Under the pieces are notes generated by a model. The model ran no database searches and had not been told where the DNA came from. It saw only the letters and a program-made list of their open reading frames with translations. This document shows, piece by piece, positions 25,395-32,946 of a stretch of 64,000 bases of DNA (its first letter is position 1; the number at the start of each line of letters is the position of its first letter). Source of the stretch: DASWNP01 sp036399175 (GTDB taxonomy: Bacteria; Acidobacteriota; Blastocatellia; Pyrinomonadales; Pyrinomonadaceae); the NCBI GenBank assembly GCA_036399175.1, contig DASWNP010000005.1, forward strand, positions 8,957-72,956. The letters run 5' to 3'. The position numbers and the translations under genes were made by a program.

Positions 25395-26600
25395 TCGACC
25401 AAATATAAATCTATCTGAGAGGCAAAGGCTAGTTCTCAACAAATCTTCGATAGCTGTCTGCTGTCGTCGAAGCTCTTCGGCCATCGGCGCGTATATCTCG
25501 CGTTGGCCGCGCTCGTCGGCGTAATCCCAGAGGCCGTTTTCGCAGTGGCGTCCGTCGCCCCAGCCCGGATAGTTGACGATTGGATAGAGGCAAACGCCTT
25601 CGAGCGGCACGCCGAGCCTGAGCGTGTCGCAGACCTCGCCGCCCATGTAGCGCAGCCAGCTTGTCCGCCAGTGAAACTCCGTGCCCGTCTCGGCGACAAA
25701 AATCGGACGCCGGTAACGCTCGTAAACCTCTCTCACGAGGTCGCTGAAGGGGCGATACTGCGGGTCGGAAACGTCGAGCCAGCGCTCGGGGTGAAACCTC
25801 TTGTCGCCGTACACCCACTGGTTGTAGGGATAGTAGTTGACGCCGACGATGTCCAGATACTTCTCCGCGCCTCCAAGCTCCGGACGCCGCCGCCCGGCCA
25901 GCATATCCCACGCCTGATACATCAGCAGTCGATAGTATTCGGCAATCTCCGCCTCTTCGGGACGCGTCAAATCGGCGACGACGTTGATGACCGGGTCAGT
26001 GTGGACGATGCGCGCGCGCGGGTTTACTTCCCAGGCGGCCTCGATGGCTTCGATGGCGGCGCGCACGAGCTGAGCTTTAAGCTCGTGCGGGCGCTCGGTC
26101 TCGAACGGATTGAGGTAGGCCGACTCGCCGCCCGCCCAGGCGAAGAAAGAGATTTCGTTGACGGGCGCGAGGAAGGGAGCTTCGTCGCTTTCGGCGTCGA
26201 GCACGCGCGCGAAGGCGCGCACCATGCTCGCAAAGCGGCGTATAAACTCCGGCGAGAAAATATCCAAATCGTCAGGCCAGCCGTAATGGCACAAATCCCA
26301 GATGACCTGCGTCTCGGTCTCGCGCGCCGCGCGAAGCATGGGCACGACGCTCGAAAAATCATACTCGTAGGGCGAGCGTTCGATGAGATGCCAGCGAATG
26401 CCGTCGCGCGCTACTCGTATGCCCTGCTCGTGCAGACGCCTGTAATCGGCAGCCGCATGACGGTCGTGCGCCGTCGCCTCCAACATGTCCAGACGCTCGC
26501 CCGTGCGCAGACGATGAGACGCGCACTCGAAGCCGCCCATAAAGAAACTGCGAAACGTCGGCTCGCCTGACAAAATCGACTCCCCGCTTCTCTCAGACAC
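25101..26600 (-). CDS. Clan GH-A glycoside hydrolase (GH1-like), frame open into the BrnT-like toxin
   Basis: The frame is 499 codons. Residues 1-400 form a TIM-barrel glycosidase: the acid/base Glu is in FLAPVNEISFF (about residue 149) and the nucleophile is in PIFVAETGTEF (about residue 303), the layout of retaining clan-A beta-glycosidases. VGVNYYPYNQW and YPIVNYPGWGDGRHCENGLWDY are conserved substrate-pocket segments. The natural end would be near LRTSL (about residue 393); from residue 403 the frame is the complete toxin. So the hydrolase has lost its stop and could make a fusion, or the toxin may use its own start. GTG start at 26600. Confidence 0.75.
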   Translation of the reverse strand: MSERSGESILSGEPTFRSFFMGGFECASHRLRTGERLDMLEATAHDRHAAADYRRLHEQGIRVARDGIRWHLIERSPYEYDFSSVVPMLRAARETETQVIWDLCHYGWPDDLDIFSPEFIRRFASMVRAFARVLDAESDEAPFLAPVNEISFFAWAGGESAYLNPFETERPHELKAQLVRAAIEAIEAAWEVNPRARIVHTDPVINVVADLTRPEEAEIAEYYRLLMYQAWDMLAGRRRPELGGAEKYLDIVGVNYYPYNQWVYGDKRFHPERWLDVSDPQYRPFSDLVREVYERYRRPIFVAETGTEFHWRTSWLRYMGGEVCDTLRLGVPLEGVCLYPIVNYPGWGDGRHCENGLWDYADERGQREIYAPMAEELRRQQTAIEDLLRTSLCLSDRFIFGRMDTVFTWDKDKAKQNLKKHHISFEEAITVFADPLSLTIPDPLHSEEERRLVITGLSHRQRQIVVVFTDRGEEIRIISARPATSRERKQYEEGTEYRA

Positions 26601-26810
26601 TCTTCAGGTCTCTCCTTCTCGTCTACCTGCTCGAAAACAATAGCTTCGCCCGCCAACCCGCGTTGACGCGACGCACCCCCCAACATAACAGAAATCAGCC
26701 GGCTTATTGATGAAAGAATCGCCGCCGAGGGGCAGGGTTGTGCGAGTTGCCGAGCGCGCCTCAGATTATCACTTGACCGCATGGCGACGACACTTCTATG
26801 AGCGCCGGTT

Positions 26811-27194
26811 TTATCTTCGCAACAACGAAAACACCAGCAGGCCGCTGAGGCCGACCTGAAACATCCCGGCGACGATAAATCCCCGGCACTTCTCCACCGA
26901 GACGCGCGCCAGTATTTTTAATCCGTGATTTGGGAAAACGAAATAGATGAAACCCTTCAGCACCAGTCCCCACCCGATTAAAGTCAGCACGAGCGGCAAG
27001 CCGCTCCAGACATTATGAAAAGAAACGATGATTGCACCGAGCGGGAAATGAAGAAGCGCGTTGAGAAAGCTGCCGACCTCACCCTTGCCGCGCATGTCTA
27101 TGAAGAACTGCGCCCAGACGCGAGGCCGAACAATATGAGATACACCGACAACAAAGAAGCAGACGATAGCCAGCTTCATAACTGCCACTTCCAT
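26811..27194 (-). CDS. Small four-span membrane protein, unknown
   Basis: A 127-residue protein with four predicted spans (VCFFVVGVSHIV, FPLGAIIVSF, LTLIGWGLVLKGFIYFVF, FIVAGMFQVGLSGLLVFSL). Not recognised. The start is ATG at 27194 or 27179 (MKLAIVCFF). It is on the minus strand just beyond attC-like site 1, so it would be the last cassette-like gene of the array, although no attC follows it. Confidence 0.55.
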   Translation of the reverse strand: MEVAVMKLAIVCFFVVGVSHIVRPRVWAQFFIDMRGKGEVGSFLNALLHFPLGAIIVSFHNVWSGLPLVLTLIGWGLVLKGFIYFVFPNHGLKILARVSVEKCRGFIVAGMFQVGLSGLLVFSLLRR

Positions 27195-27231
27195 AATTCA
27201 ACCCTCCGCTCCCACATTCGTAACACTCAGC

Positions 27232-27335
27232 GCCGAACGCCTGGCATCACCCGCCGCGCACTCAACCTCTAATCCACGCAAGATAACAATGGGAGGCGCG
27301 CTGATTCGCGCTCGGGTTCATGCCGTTCTTTAGGC
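27232..27335 (-). other. attC-like recombination site 1
   Basis: Minus-strand reading: R'' box GCCTAAA (27335-27329), then GAACGGCATGAACCCG, a long variable loop, CGGGTGATGCC and R' box GTTCGGC (27238-27232). The inner arms pair as GGCAT/ATGCC and CCCG/CGGG with an unpaired base, as in attC. Both boxes deviate from consensus, so this is the weakest of the three. Confidence 0.6.
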
Positions 27336-27345
27336 CACGCCCGAC

Positions 27346-27777
27346 TCACAGGCGAGACCATGCTTGACGCAGGCCGACCGCGTGCAGCAGTCCCAAGCCG
27401 AAACAGATGCCCGAACTCCAGAACCAGAAGGCGGCGCTGTTGCCGGGGAAGAAGGCTTGGAGCGGCACGAAAGCGAGCGCGCGCAAGAGATAGATGCCGG
27501 TGATGGCACACAGCCCCAAGCGCAGGAATGGCAGCCGCCGGATAAGCCCTGCGCCCGACCAGGCGTACATAGCCCAAGCGCACAGGATCGCCGCGATGAC
27601 GAGAGTTACGACCGAGGGATACCAATGGCCACGTGCAGCCATCCGCGCCATGCGCTCACCTGCGCCAAAGAAGCGATACCAATCCGGGCCGCCCGCGATA
27701 CACGCGAGATGCAAGAGCGATGCTACAAGCGACCCGGCGCCCGCAAGAATAAGCGTTGATATTCTATTCGCTATCAT
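27346..27777 (-). CDS. Cassette-borne four-span membrane protein
   Basis: A 143-residue protein. The ATG at 27777 (MIANRISTLILAG) is used because a start at 27819 would run through attC site 2. Four spans are predicted. LHLACIAGGPDWYRFFGAGERMARMA and WSGAGLIRRLPFLRLGLCAITGIYLLR are conserved in small membrane proteins of unknown function. It is the last ORF before attC site 1 in array direction. Confidence 0.65.
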   Translation of the reverse strand: MIANRISTLILAGAGSLVASLLHLACIAGGPDWYRFFGAGERMARMAARGHWYPSVVTLVIAAILCAWAMYAWSGAGLIRRLPFLRLGLCAITGIYLLRALAFVPLQAFFPGNSAAFWFWSSGICFGLGLLHAVGLRQAWSRL

Positions 27778-27788
27778 ATGCCTGTGTG

Positions 27789-27879
27789 GCCAAACGCCCG
27801 GCATCACCCGCCGCCCCAAGCGATTCGCTTTACATGATAGCCCGCGTGTCGGCGGTCGGGTGCATGCCGTTGTCAGGGC
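27789..27879 (-). other. attC-like recombination site 2
   Basis: Minus-strand reading: CCCTGAC box, then AACGGCATGCACCCGACCGC, a loop, GCGGGTGATGCCGGGC and R' GTTTGGC (27795-27789). The stem arms CGGCATGCACCC and GGGTGATGCCG pair with one extrahelical base, the asymmetry expected of a folded attC bottom strand. Confidence 0.7.
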
Positions 27880-27954
27880 TGCGGCTGCCTGTCGGTTGCT
27901 ATGAGTTGGGGGCGGCCTACGTAGGCCGCCCCCATTTTCCTCCCTGTCAGAGTT

Positions 27955-28287
27955 CTAGTAGTGAATAACTACGGTGTAAAAGTCGTTGGAGTCCGACACA
28001 GTTTGAGGGGTGTCGGGGAAGAGGGAAAGGGTGTGCTGCCCCTCGCTGAGTTGGATAGGGATGTAAACCGGCACCACAGTCCGGTGCGTGGCGCTCCCGT
28101 TGGAGTAGATTCGCGCGTGCCCTACTTCCTGGCCGTCTATACTAACCCCGATTCCGATAACTACGTTTTCGGACTGGCTCCAGACAGACCCGTTAACCTC
28201 CAGGTACATGGGCTCGTCTCCGGGGGCCTCGAAGGTCGCCTGTATATCCAAGGGGCCGGCTTGTTGGAGGATCACCTGTACAGCCAT
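27955..28287 (-). CDS. Cassette-borne hypothetical protein
   Basis: A 110-residue protein, not recognised. The pattern is mostly beta strands (MAVQVILQQAGPLDIQATF, VVIGIGVSIDGQEVGHARIY, TVVPVYIPIQLSEGQHTLSL), so a small beta-sandwich is likely. No signal peptide or membrane span. GAAGGAGACATAT leads into the ATG, a strong Shine-Dalgarno. Lies between attC sites 2 and 3, as a single-gene cassette. Confidence 0.65.
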   Translation of the reverse strand: MAVQVILQQAGPLDIQATFEAPGDEPMYLEVNGSVWSQSENVVIGIGVSIDGQEVGHARIYSNGSATHRTVVPVYIPIQLSEGQHTLSLFPDTPQTVSDSNDFYTVVIHY

Positions 28288-28401
28288 ATATGTCTCCTTC
28301 TTCGCTCTTGGGGATTGAACAACTTAGGCGAGGGAAAGAACCCCGGCAAAGTATTCTTTCGACGACCAAAATGTCAATGACCTATCAGGCAAAGATGCAG
28401 A

Positions 28402-28513
28402 GCCTAACGCCCGGCATCACCCGCTGCCCGCCGCAACCACACAAGCCACAGCGCAGGAGACAAGATTGATGAGAGGCACGCTGCGGGCGGTCGGCTGCAT
28501 GCCGTTGTTATGC
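28402..28513 (-). other. attC-like recombination site 3
   Basis: Minus-strand reading: R'' GCATAAC (28513-28507), AACGGCATGCAGCCGACCGC, a long loop, GCGGGTGATGCCGGGC and R' GTTAGGC (28408-28402), which fits GTTRRRY exactly. The left arm has an extrahelical G relative to GGTGATGCC. This is the best attC match of the three. Confidence 0.75.
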
Positions 28514-28527
28514 GTCTGGTGGGTATA

Positions 28528-28914
28528 TTACGAGCCTACAGGGACATCTACTTTCAATGTCCTGCGGTTGTTGTCATATCTCTTAATAGAGTAGGTGACG
28601 ATTACCTCAACCACACCTTCTTTCAGAGGCGCAGCTTTAACATCGAGGTCGGAATGATCTATTCGCTTCTCCCAATCTATGATGGCTTGTTTTATCGCTT
28701 TGCTAATTTCGTCAGCATTACCTTTAGCAATTAACTCTCTCATAGGCCAACCATAATCAGGATGCATTACATGTTCGCCCTTTTCTGTTTCTATGATGGC
28801 CTTGATACTCTGTTCTAAAGCTTCAATACCGCTGACTGTTTTGAGGGTGCCATTCTCTGCCTGAAATGGAAAAGCCAACTCAGAACCGAATAAATCTTTA
28901 GCGCGATCTGACAT
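28528..28914 (-). CDS. GPW/gp25-family baseplate-like protein in a cassette
   Basis: A 128-residue protein. SELAFPFQAENGTLKTVSG, IKAIIETEKGEHVMHPDYGWPM, IDWEKRI and VTYSIKRYDNNRRTLKVDVPVG follow the gp25/GPW lysozyme-related fold found in phage T4 gp25, P2 gpW and contractile injection systems, where it helps build the baseplate wedge. AAGGAGGTTCCG precedes the ATG. There are no other tail or baseplate genes nearby. It is AT-rich compared with its surroundings, consistent with transfer. Confidence 0.7.
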   Translation of the reverse strand: MSDRAKDLFGSELAFPFQAENGTLKTVSGIEALEQSIKAIIETEKGEHVMHPDYGWPMRELIAKGNADEISKAIKQAIIDWEKRIDHSDLDVKAAPLKEGVVEVIVTYSIKRYDNNRRTLKVDVPVGS

Positions 28915-28962
28915 GACAACGGAACCTCCTTATCTAGCTGATGATTGATATTACTACAAGTA

Positions 28963-29193
28963 AGAAGCTGTTTGAAAAGTCCCGCAAGGGACTGTCGATA
29001 ATAGCCCAGCGATTTATCGCTGGGACACGAGTTACAACCCTGCTCAGTCCCGTAGGGACGGCTGAAGGCAGGCTCAGCAGTCCCTACGGGACTGCGACAA
29101 TAGATGCGCTCTTAAACCCAGCGATAAATCGCTGGGCTATTTTCAGATTGTCCCTTGCGGGACAATCTTGTTCCTGTTTTCCAAACAGCTTCT
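28963..29193. mobile_element. 231-bp nested palindromic element ('hairpin of hairpins')
   Basis: The ends are inverted repeats (AGAAGCTGTTTGAAAA and TTTTCCAAACAGCTTCT). Inside, three small palindromes occur in order and then again in mirror order: A GTCCCGCAAGGGAC, B CCCAGCGATTTATCGCTGGG, C GTCCCGTAGGGAC; then C', B', A'. Each module can fold alone, and the two halves can also pair over their whole length. No ORF. Probably a non-autonomous mobile repeat. Confidence 0.8.
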
Positions 29194-29462
29194 AAGGACA
29201 TTTGGACGCGATAAATTAGATGACGCATAACTTCTTATTAGACCGCTGGTGGCGGTTCAGCTCTGCGACAGGCAAAGATTATAGCGTGGAATCGGGCGAG
29301 TTGGGTTTCTTCTATGTTTGCCTGTGACGGGGCGGGTGGCGAGAATTTTTAAGAGGTGGGAAGGTATAGTGGCTGGCGCGGGAGGCGGGTTTGTCGTAGA
29401 ATTTTGGAGGTGTTGGGTGAAGCCGGTGAGCCTCCGGTATTTTTAGTGTAAGGAAGATTGGG

Positions 29463-29978
29463 ATGTCTTTGTTGAAGGTTGTGAAGTATGGCGACCCTGT
29501 GTTGGAGAGGCAGGGCGAGGTGGTGTCGGAGTTTGACGAGGGACTGCGGCGGCTCGTCGAGGATATGTTTGAGACGATGTATGCGGAGCGGGGCGTCGGG
29601 CTGGCCGCGCCGCAGGTGGGCGTGTCGAAGCGTCTGTTCGTGATGGATTGCTCGGGCGGGCGAGACGTGTCGCAGCGCGTGGCGCTGGTTAACCCGGAGG
29701 TTTTGATGATTGAGGGCGAGCAGACGGGCGAGGAGGGCTGCCTGTCTTTCCCTGACATCTTCTTTCCGGTGAAGCGCTCGCTCAGAGCGGTCGTGAGGGC
29801 GCAGGACGTTTCGGGAAACCTGTTCGAGATAGACGGCATGGAGCTGACGGCGCGCTGCATGCTGCATGAGACCGACCACTGCGACGGCATACTGTTTCTC
29901 GACCGCACCACTCCCCTCAAGCGCGAGCTGGCGAAGCGCCGCATCAGAAAGATGATGAAGACCGAGCGCTGGATTTGA
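29463..29978 (+). CDS. def: Peptide deformylase
   Basis: A 171-residue metalloenzyme that removes the N-formyl group from nascent proteins. All three metal-site motifs are present: GVGLAAPQVG, EEGCLSFP and HETDHCDG. Length is typical of type 1 bacterial deformylase. TAAGGAAG lies 7 nt upstream of the ATG. It stands alone here, away from fmt, which is 2 kb downstream behind P5C dehydrogenase. Confidence 0.97.
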   Translation: MSLLKVVKYGDPVLERQGEVVSEFDEGLRRLVEDMFETMYAERGVGLAAPQVGVSKRLFVMDCSGGRDVSQRVALVNPEVLMIEGEQTGEEGCLSFPDIFFPVKRSLRAVVRAQDVSGNLFEIDGMELTARCMLHETDHCDGILFLDRTTPLKRELAKRRIRKMMKTERWI

Positions 29979-30014
29979 CAGACACCGGGTTAGAATAGAT
30001 TTTAGACGCAAGCG

Positions 30015-30045
30015 ACGCGGTCGAGCTTCCAACGCTCGACCGCGT
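30015..30045 (+). terminator. Putative terminator after def
   Basis: A 12-bp stem, ACGCGGTCGAGC (30015-30026) with GCTCGACCGCGT (30034-30045), followed by a short TTTCTT. The T tract is weak, so moderate confidence. Confidence 0.6.
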
Positions 30046-30231
30046 TTCTTCAGGTCGGCGGTGTGATAAGATTCGGCATTCAGTCAAGTAAATCGCACAG
30101 AGAAGATTGAGGTCTGAGGGCGGCTTCTACGTCTGACGCGCCGACCGTGTGGCGCTCGGGCTATCTTCGAGCCGACGACGAGTAGGGACGCGTCAGGCGC
30201 GTATCACTTCGGAAAAATTCAAGGAGCGAAT

Positions 30232-31821
30232 ATGGTGAGCGAATTCAAAAACGAGGCGTTTACGGATTTCGGCGTGGAGGAGAACGCGCGGGCGATGCGC
30301 GCAGCCATCGACCGTGTTCGGTCGGAGCTTGGGCGCGAATATCCTCTGGTGATTGGCGGCGAGCGGATACAGACGGAACAGAAGTTCGAGAGCTACAACC
30401 CGGCGCGCAAGACCGAAGTGGTCGGTCGTTTTCAGAAGGCGACGGAGGAGCTGGCGCGTCGCGCCGTCGAAACCGCGAACGAGACGTTTAAGACTTGGCG
30501 CAACGTGCGAGCCGAGTCGCGCGCCGACATCCTCTTTCGCGTCGCCACGCTGCTCAGAGAGCGTCGCCACGAGATGAGCGCGTGGATGATTTTCGAAGTC
30601 GGGAAGACTTGGGCTGAGGCCGACGGCGACACCGCAGAGGCCATCGACTTCTGCGACTTCTACGCGCGCGAGATGCTGCGTTACGCGGGCGAGCAGCCTT
30701 TGACGAAAATCGAGGGCGAAGACAACCGTCTCGAATATATCCCGCTCGGCGTCGGCGTCGTCATTCCGCCCTGGAATTTCCCCCTGGCGATTATGGCCGG
30801 GATGACGGTCGCATCTGTCGTGACGGGAAACACGGTCGTCCTGAAACCTTCGTCCGATGCGCCCACCATCGCTTACAAGTTTTATGAGCTACTGGAAGAA
30901 GCGGGGCTCCCGCCCGGCGTCGTCAACTTTATGACGGGCTCGGGCGGCGAGGTCGGCGATACGGTGGTTGACCATCCTCTGACGCGCTACGTCGCTTTCA
31001 CCGGCTCGAAGGAGATAGGTCTGCGCATCAACGAGCGCGCGGCGAAGGTGGGCGAAGGTCAAATCTGGATTAAGCGCGTCGTGGCCGAGATGGGCGGCAA
31101 GGATGCCATCGTCGTCGATAAGGAGACGAACCTCGACGACGCGGCGACGGGCGTCGTGCAGTCGGCCTTCGGCTTTCAGGGGCAGAAGTGCTCGGCATGC
31201 TCGCGCGCAATCATCCACGCCGACATCTACGAGCCGATGCTGGAGCGCATCGTCGAGCGCACCGAGCGGCTCAAGCTCGGCGACCCGACCGACCCTACGA
31301 CCAACCTCAGCGCCGTCATCAACCAGAAGGCTTTCAAGACCATCACGCAATATATCGAGTGGGGACAGCAGCAGGGCGGGCGGGTCGTCGCGGGCGGAGG
31401 CTCGGACGGCGAGCAGGGCTACTTCATCGAGCCGACCGTCATCGCCGATGTCAAACCGGGCGACCGCATCGAGCAGGAAGAGATTTTCGGCCCCGTGCTC
31501 GCCGTCATCCGCGCGCGCGATTTCGAAGAGGCGCTCGCCATCGCCAACGATACCGAGTACGGCCTGACGGGCGCTGTCTACACCGACGACGAAGAGAAGC
31601 TTGAGCGAGCGCGCCGGGAGTTTCACGTAGGCAATCTCTATCTCAACCGCAAGTGTACGGGCGCGCTCGTCGGCGTCCACCCCTTCGGCGGCTTCAATAT
31701 GTCGGGCACAGACTCGAAGGCCGGAGGGCGCGACTACCTCGCCCTCTTCATGCAGGCAAAAGTCGTCTCCGAAAAGATACGTCCCGGCTACAGCAACCGC
31801 GAGCGCCGCACGGCGATTTAA
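30232..31821 (+). CDS. L-glutamate gamma-semialdehyde (1-pyrroline-5-carboxylate) dehydrogenase
   Basis: A 529-residue aldehyde dehydrogenase of the RocA/PutA-C group, the last step of proline breakdown to glutamate. The catalytic Cys is in FQGQKCSACSRAI and the general-base Glu in VVAEMGGKDAIVVD. PPWNFPLAIMAGM and HPFGGFNMSGTDSKAGG are group markers. AAGGAG lies 5 nt before the ATG. Proline dehydrogenase is not in the window. Glutamate dehydrogenase at 54459 could use the product. Confidence 0.93.
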   Translation: MVSEFKNEAFTDFGVEENARAMRAAIDRVRSELGREYPLVIGGERIQTEQKFESYNPARKTEVVGRFQKATEELARRAVETANETFKTWRNVRAESRADILFRVATLLRERRHEMSAWMIFEVGKTWAEADGDTAEAIDFCDFYAREMLRYAGEQPLTKIEGEDNRLEYIPLGVGVVIPPWNFPLAIMAGMTVASVVTGNTVVLKPSSDAPTIAYKFYELLEEAGLPPGVVNFMTGSGGEVGDTVVDHPLTRYVAFTGSKEIGLRINERAAKVGEGQIWIKRVVAEMGGKDAIVVDKETNLDDAATGVVQSAFGFQGQKCSACSRAIIHADIYEPMLERIVERTERLKLGDPTDPTTNLSAVINQKAFKTITQYIEWGQQQGGRVVAGGGSDGEQGYFIEPTVIADVKPGDRIEQEEIFGPVLAVIRARDFEEALAIANDTEYGLTGAVYTDDEEKLERARREFHVGNLYLNRKCTGALVGVHPFGGFNMSGTDSKAGGRDYLALFMQAKVVSEKIRPGYSNRERRTAI

Positions 31822-31826
31822 AGCTA

Positions 31827-31905
31827 AACGCGGAAGGATGAACGATGAACGCGGAATGAAAAGCTTTTGGTCTTTCATTCATCGTTCATCGTTCCGCGTT
31901 CATCG
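31827..31905. repeat. Tandem-unit inverted repeat, family A variant (AACGATG/AACGCGG)
   Basis: Left arm units: AACGCGG, AAGGATG, AACGATG, AACGCGG. The right arm, read as its complement, is AACGATG, AACGCGG, AACGATG, AACGATG. Both arms use the same two unit types in different order. The loop contains AAAAGCTTTT. The fmt ATG is 10 nt further on. Confidence 0.85.
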
Positions 31906-31914
31906 TTTCTCCCT

Positions 31915-32946
31915 ATGCGTCTGATTTTTATGGGAACGCCGGAGGCGGCTGTGCCAACGCTGCGGCGTTGTGTGGAAGACGGGCACGAGGTTGTCGCCGT
32001 GTGGACGCAGCCCGACCGTCCGGCAGGGCGTGGGAACAGGTTGACTGCGCCGCCCGTCAAAGAGTTCGCTCTGTCGAAGGGGCTGGAGGTGCATCAGCCG
32101 TCGAAGATAAAGACGGACGAGGCGTTCGCGCAGTTTGCCTCTTACGAGGCTGACGCGGCGGTAGTCGTGGCTTATGGGCGCATCCTCCCTTCGGCCTTCC
32201 TGCGTGCGCCGCGTCGCGGCTGCGTCAACGTGCATTTCTCTCTGCTGCCGAAGTACAGGGGCGCGGCTCCCGTCAACTGGGCAATCGTGCACGGAGAGCG
32301 GGAGACGGGCGTAACGACGATGTTGATTGACGAAGGGCTCGACACCGGCGACCTTCTCCTGCAACGCGCGACGAAGATTGGCGAGCGCGAGACCGCGCCC
32401 GAGTTGCTCGAAAGGCTCGCGCACGAAGGCGCGGAGCTTTTGAGCGAGACGCTCGCGCGGCTCGACGAGATAGAGCCGCAGCCGCAGCGCGATGCGGAGG
32501 CGACGCTCGCACCGTTGCTCCGGCGCGAAGATGGAAAAATCGACTGGACGAGCGAGGCGTCGGAAATCGAGAGGCGCGTGCGCGGCTTCCAGCCCTGGCC
32601 GAACGCTTACACGGTGTTTGAATCGACGCGTCTGGTCGTCTGGCGCGCCGAGGTTGCAGAGAGAAGGGAATCGAGCGGCGAGAGTTTGCGCGGCGTCGGC
32701 GCGATAGAAACGGAAGAGGCGGGAGAACGCGCAGGAGAACTTGAAGAGTTGGGAGAGAGCTTCACCGTCGAAGATTCTTTGAGGCCGGGGGTGATTGCGG
32801 AGGCTCAGGGCGATAGTCTCGTCGTCGCGTGTGGGGGCGGGACGAGCTTGCGTCTGCTCGAAGTGCAGGCGGAGGGCAAGCGGCGGATGAGCGCGCGTGA
32901 TTTTCTGAACGGGATGCGCGTGAGCGCGGGCGAGAGGCTGGGATGA
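31915..32946 (+). CDS. fmt: Methionyl-tRNA formyltransferase
   Basis: A 343-residue enzyme that formylates initiator Met-tRNA using 10-formyl-THF. MRLIFMGTPEAAVPTLRRC, VNVHFSLLPKYRGAAPVNWAI (catalytic Asn-His region) and LIDEGLDTGDLLL are diagnostic. The C-terminal OB-like domain carries an acidic insertion (about residues 255-285) compared with E. coli. The ATG at 31915 gives the conserved N-terminus; earlier in-frame codons are repeat DNA. No Shine-Dalgarno is seen. It overlaps rsmB by 4 nt. Confidence 0.98.
   Translation: MRLIFMGTPEAAVPTLRRCVEDGHEVVAVWTQPDRPAGRGNRLTAPPVKEFALSKGLEVHQPSKIKTDEAFAQFASYEADAAVVVAYGRILPSAFLRAPRRGCVNVHFSLLPKYRGAAPVNWAIVHGERETGVTTMLIDEGLDTGDLLLQRATKIGERETAPELLERLAHEGAELLSETLARLDEIEPQPQRDAEATLAPLLRREDGKIDWTSEASEIERRVRGFQPWPNAYTVFESTRLVVWRAEVAERRESSGESLRGVGAIETEEAGERAGELEELGESFTVEDSLRPGVIAEAQGDSLVVACGGGTSLRLLEVQAEGKRRMSARDFLNGMRVSAGERLG

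Larger units (their letters stand above)
27232..28914 (-). mobile_element. Integron-type gene cassette array without integrase (CALIN-like)
   Basis: Three attC-like sites (27232-27335, 27789-27879, 28402-28513) each lie directly 3' of a minus-strand ORF (27346-27777, 27955-28287, 28528-28914). This ORF-then-attC order in a single direction is the definition of a cassette array. No intI gene or attI is visible in the window, so it fits a cluster of attC sites lacking an integrase. Base composition of the cassettes is uneven, with the 28.5-28.9 kb gene clearly AT-richer. Confidence 0.75.

Noticed and set aside
29220..29275. A fourth attC site near GCATAAC at 29225
   Set aside because: Only one box is present; the CGGCATG arm and a second box at proper distance are missing.
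30121..30231. A riboswitch in the P5C dehydrogenase leader
   Set aside because: Some GACGCG/CGCGTC pairing is visible but no known riboswitch core could be recognised by eye.
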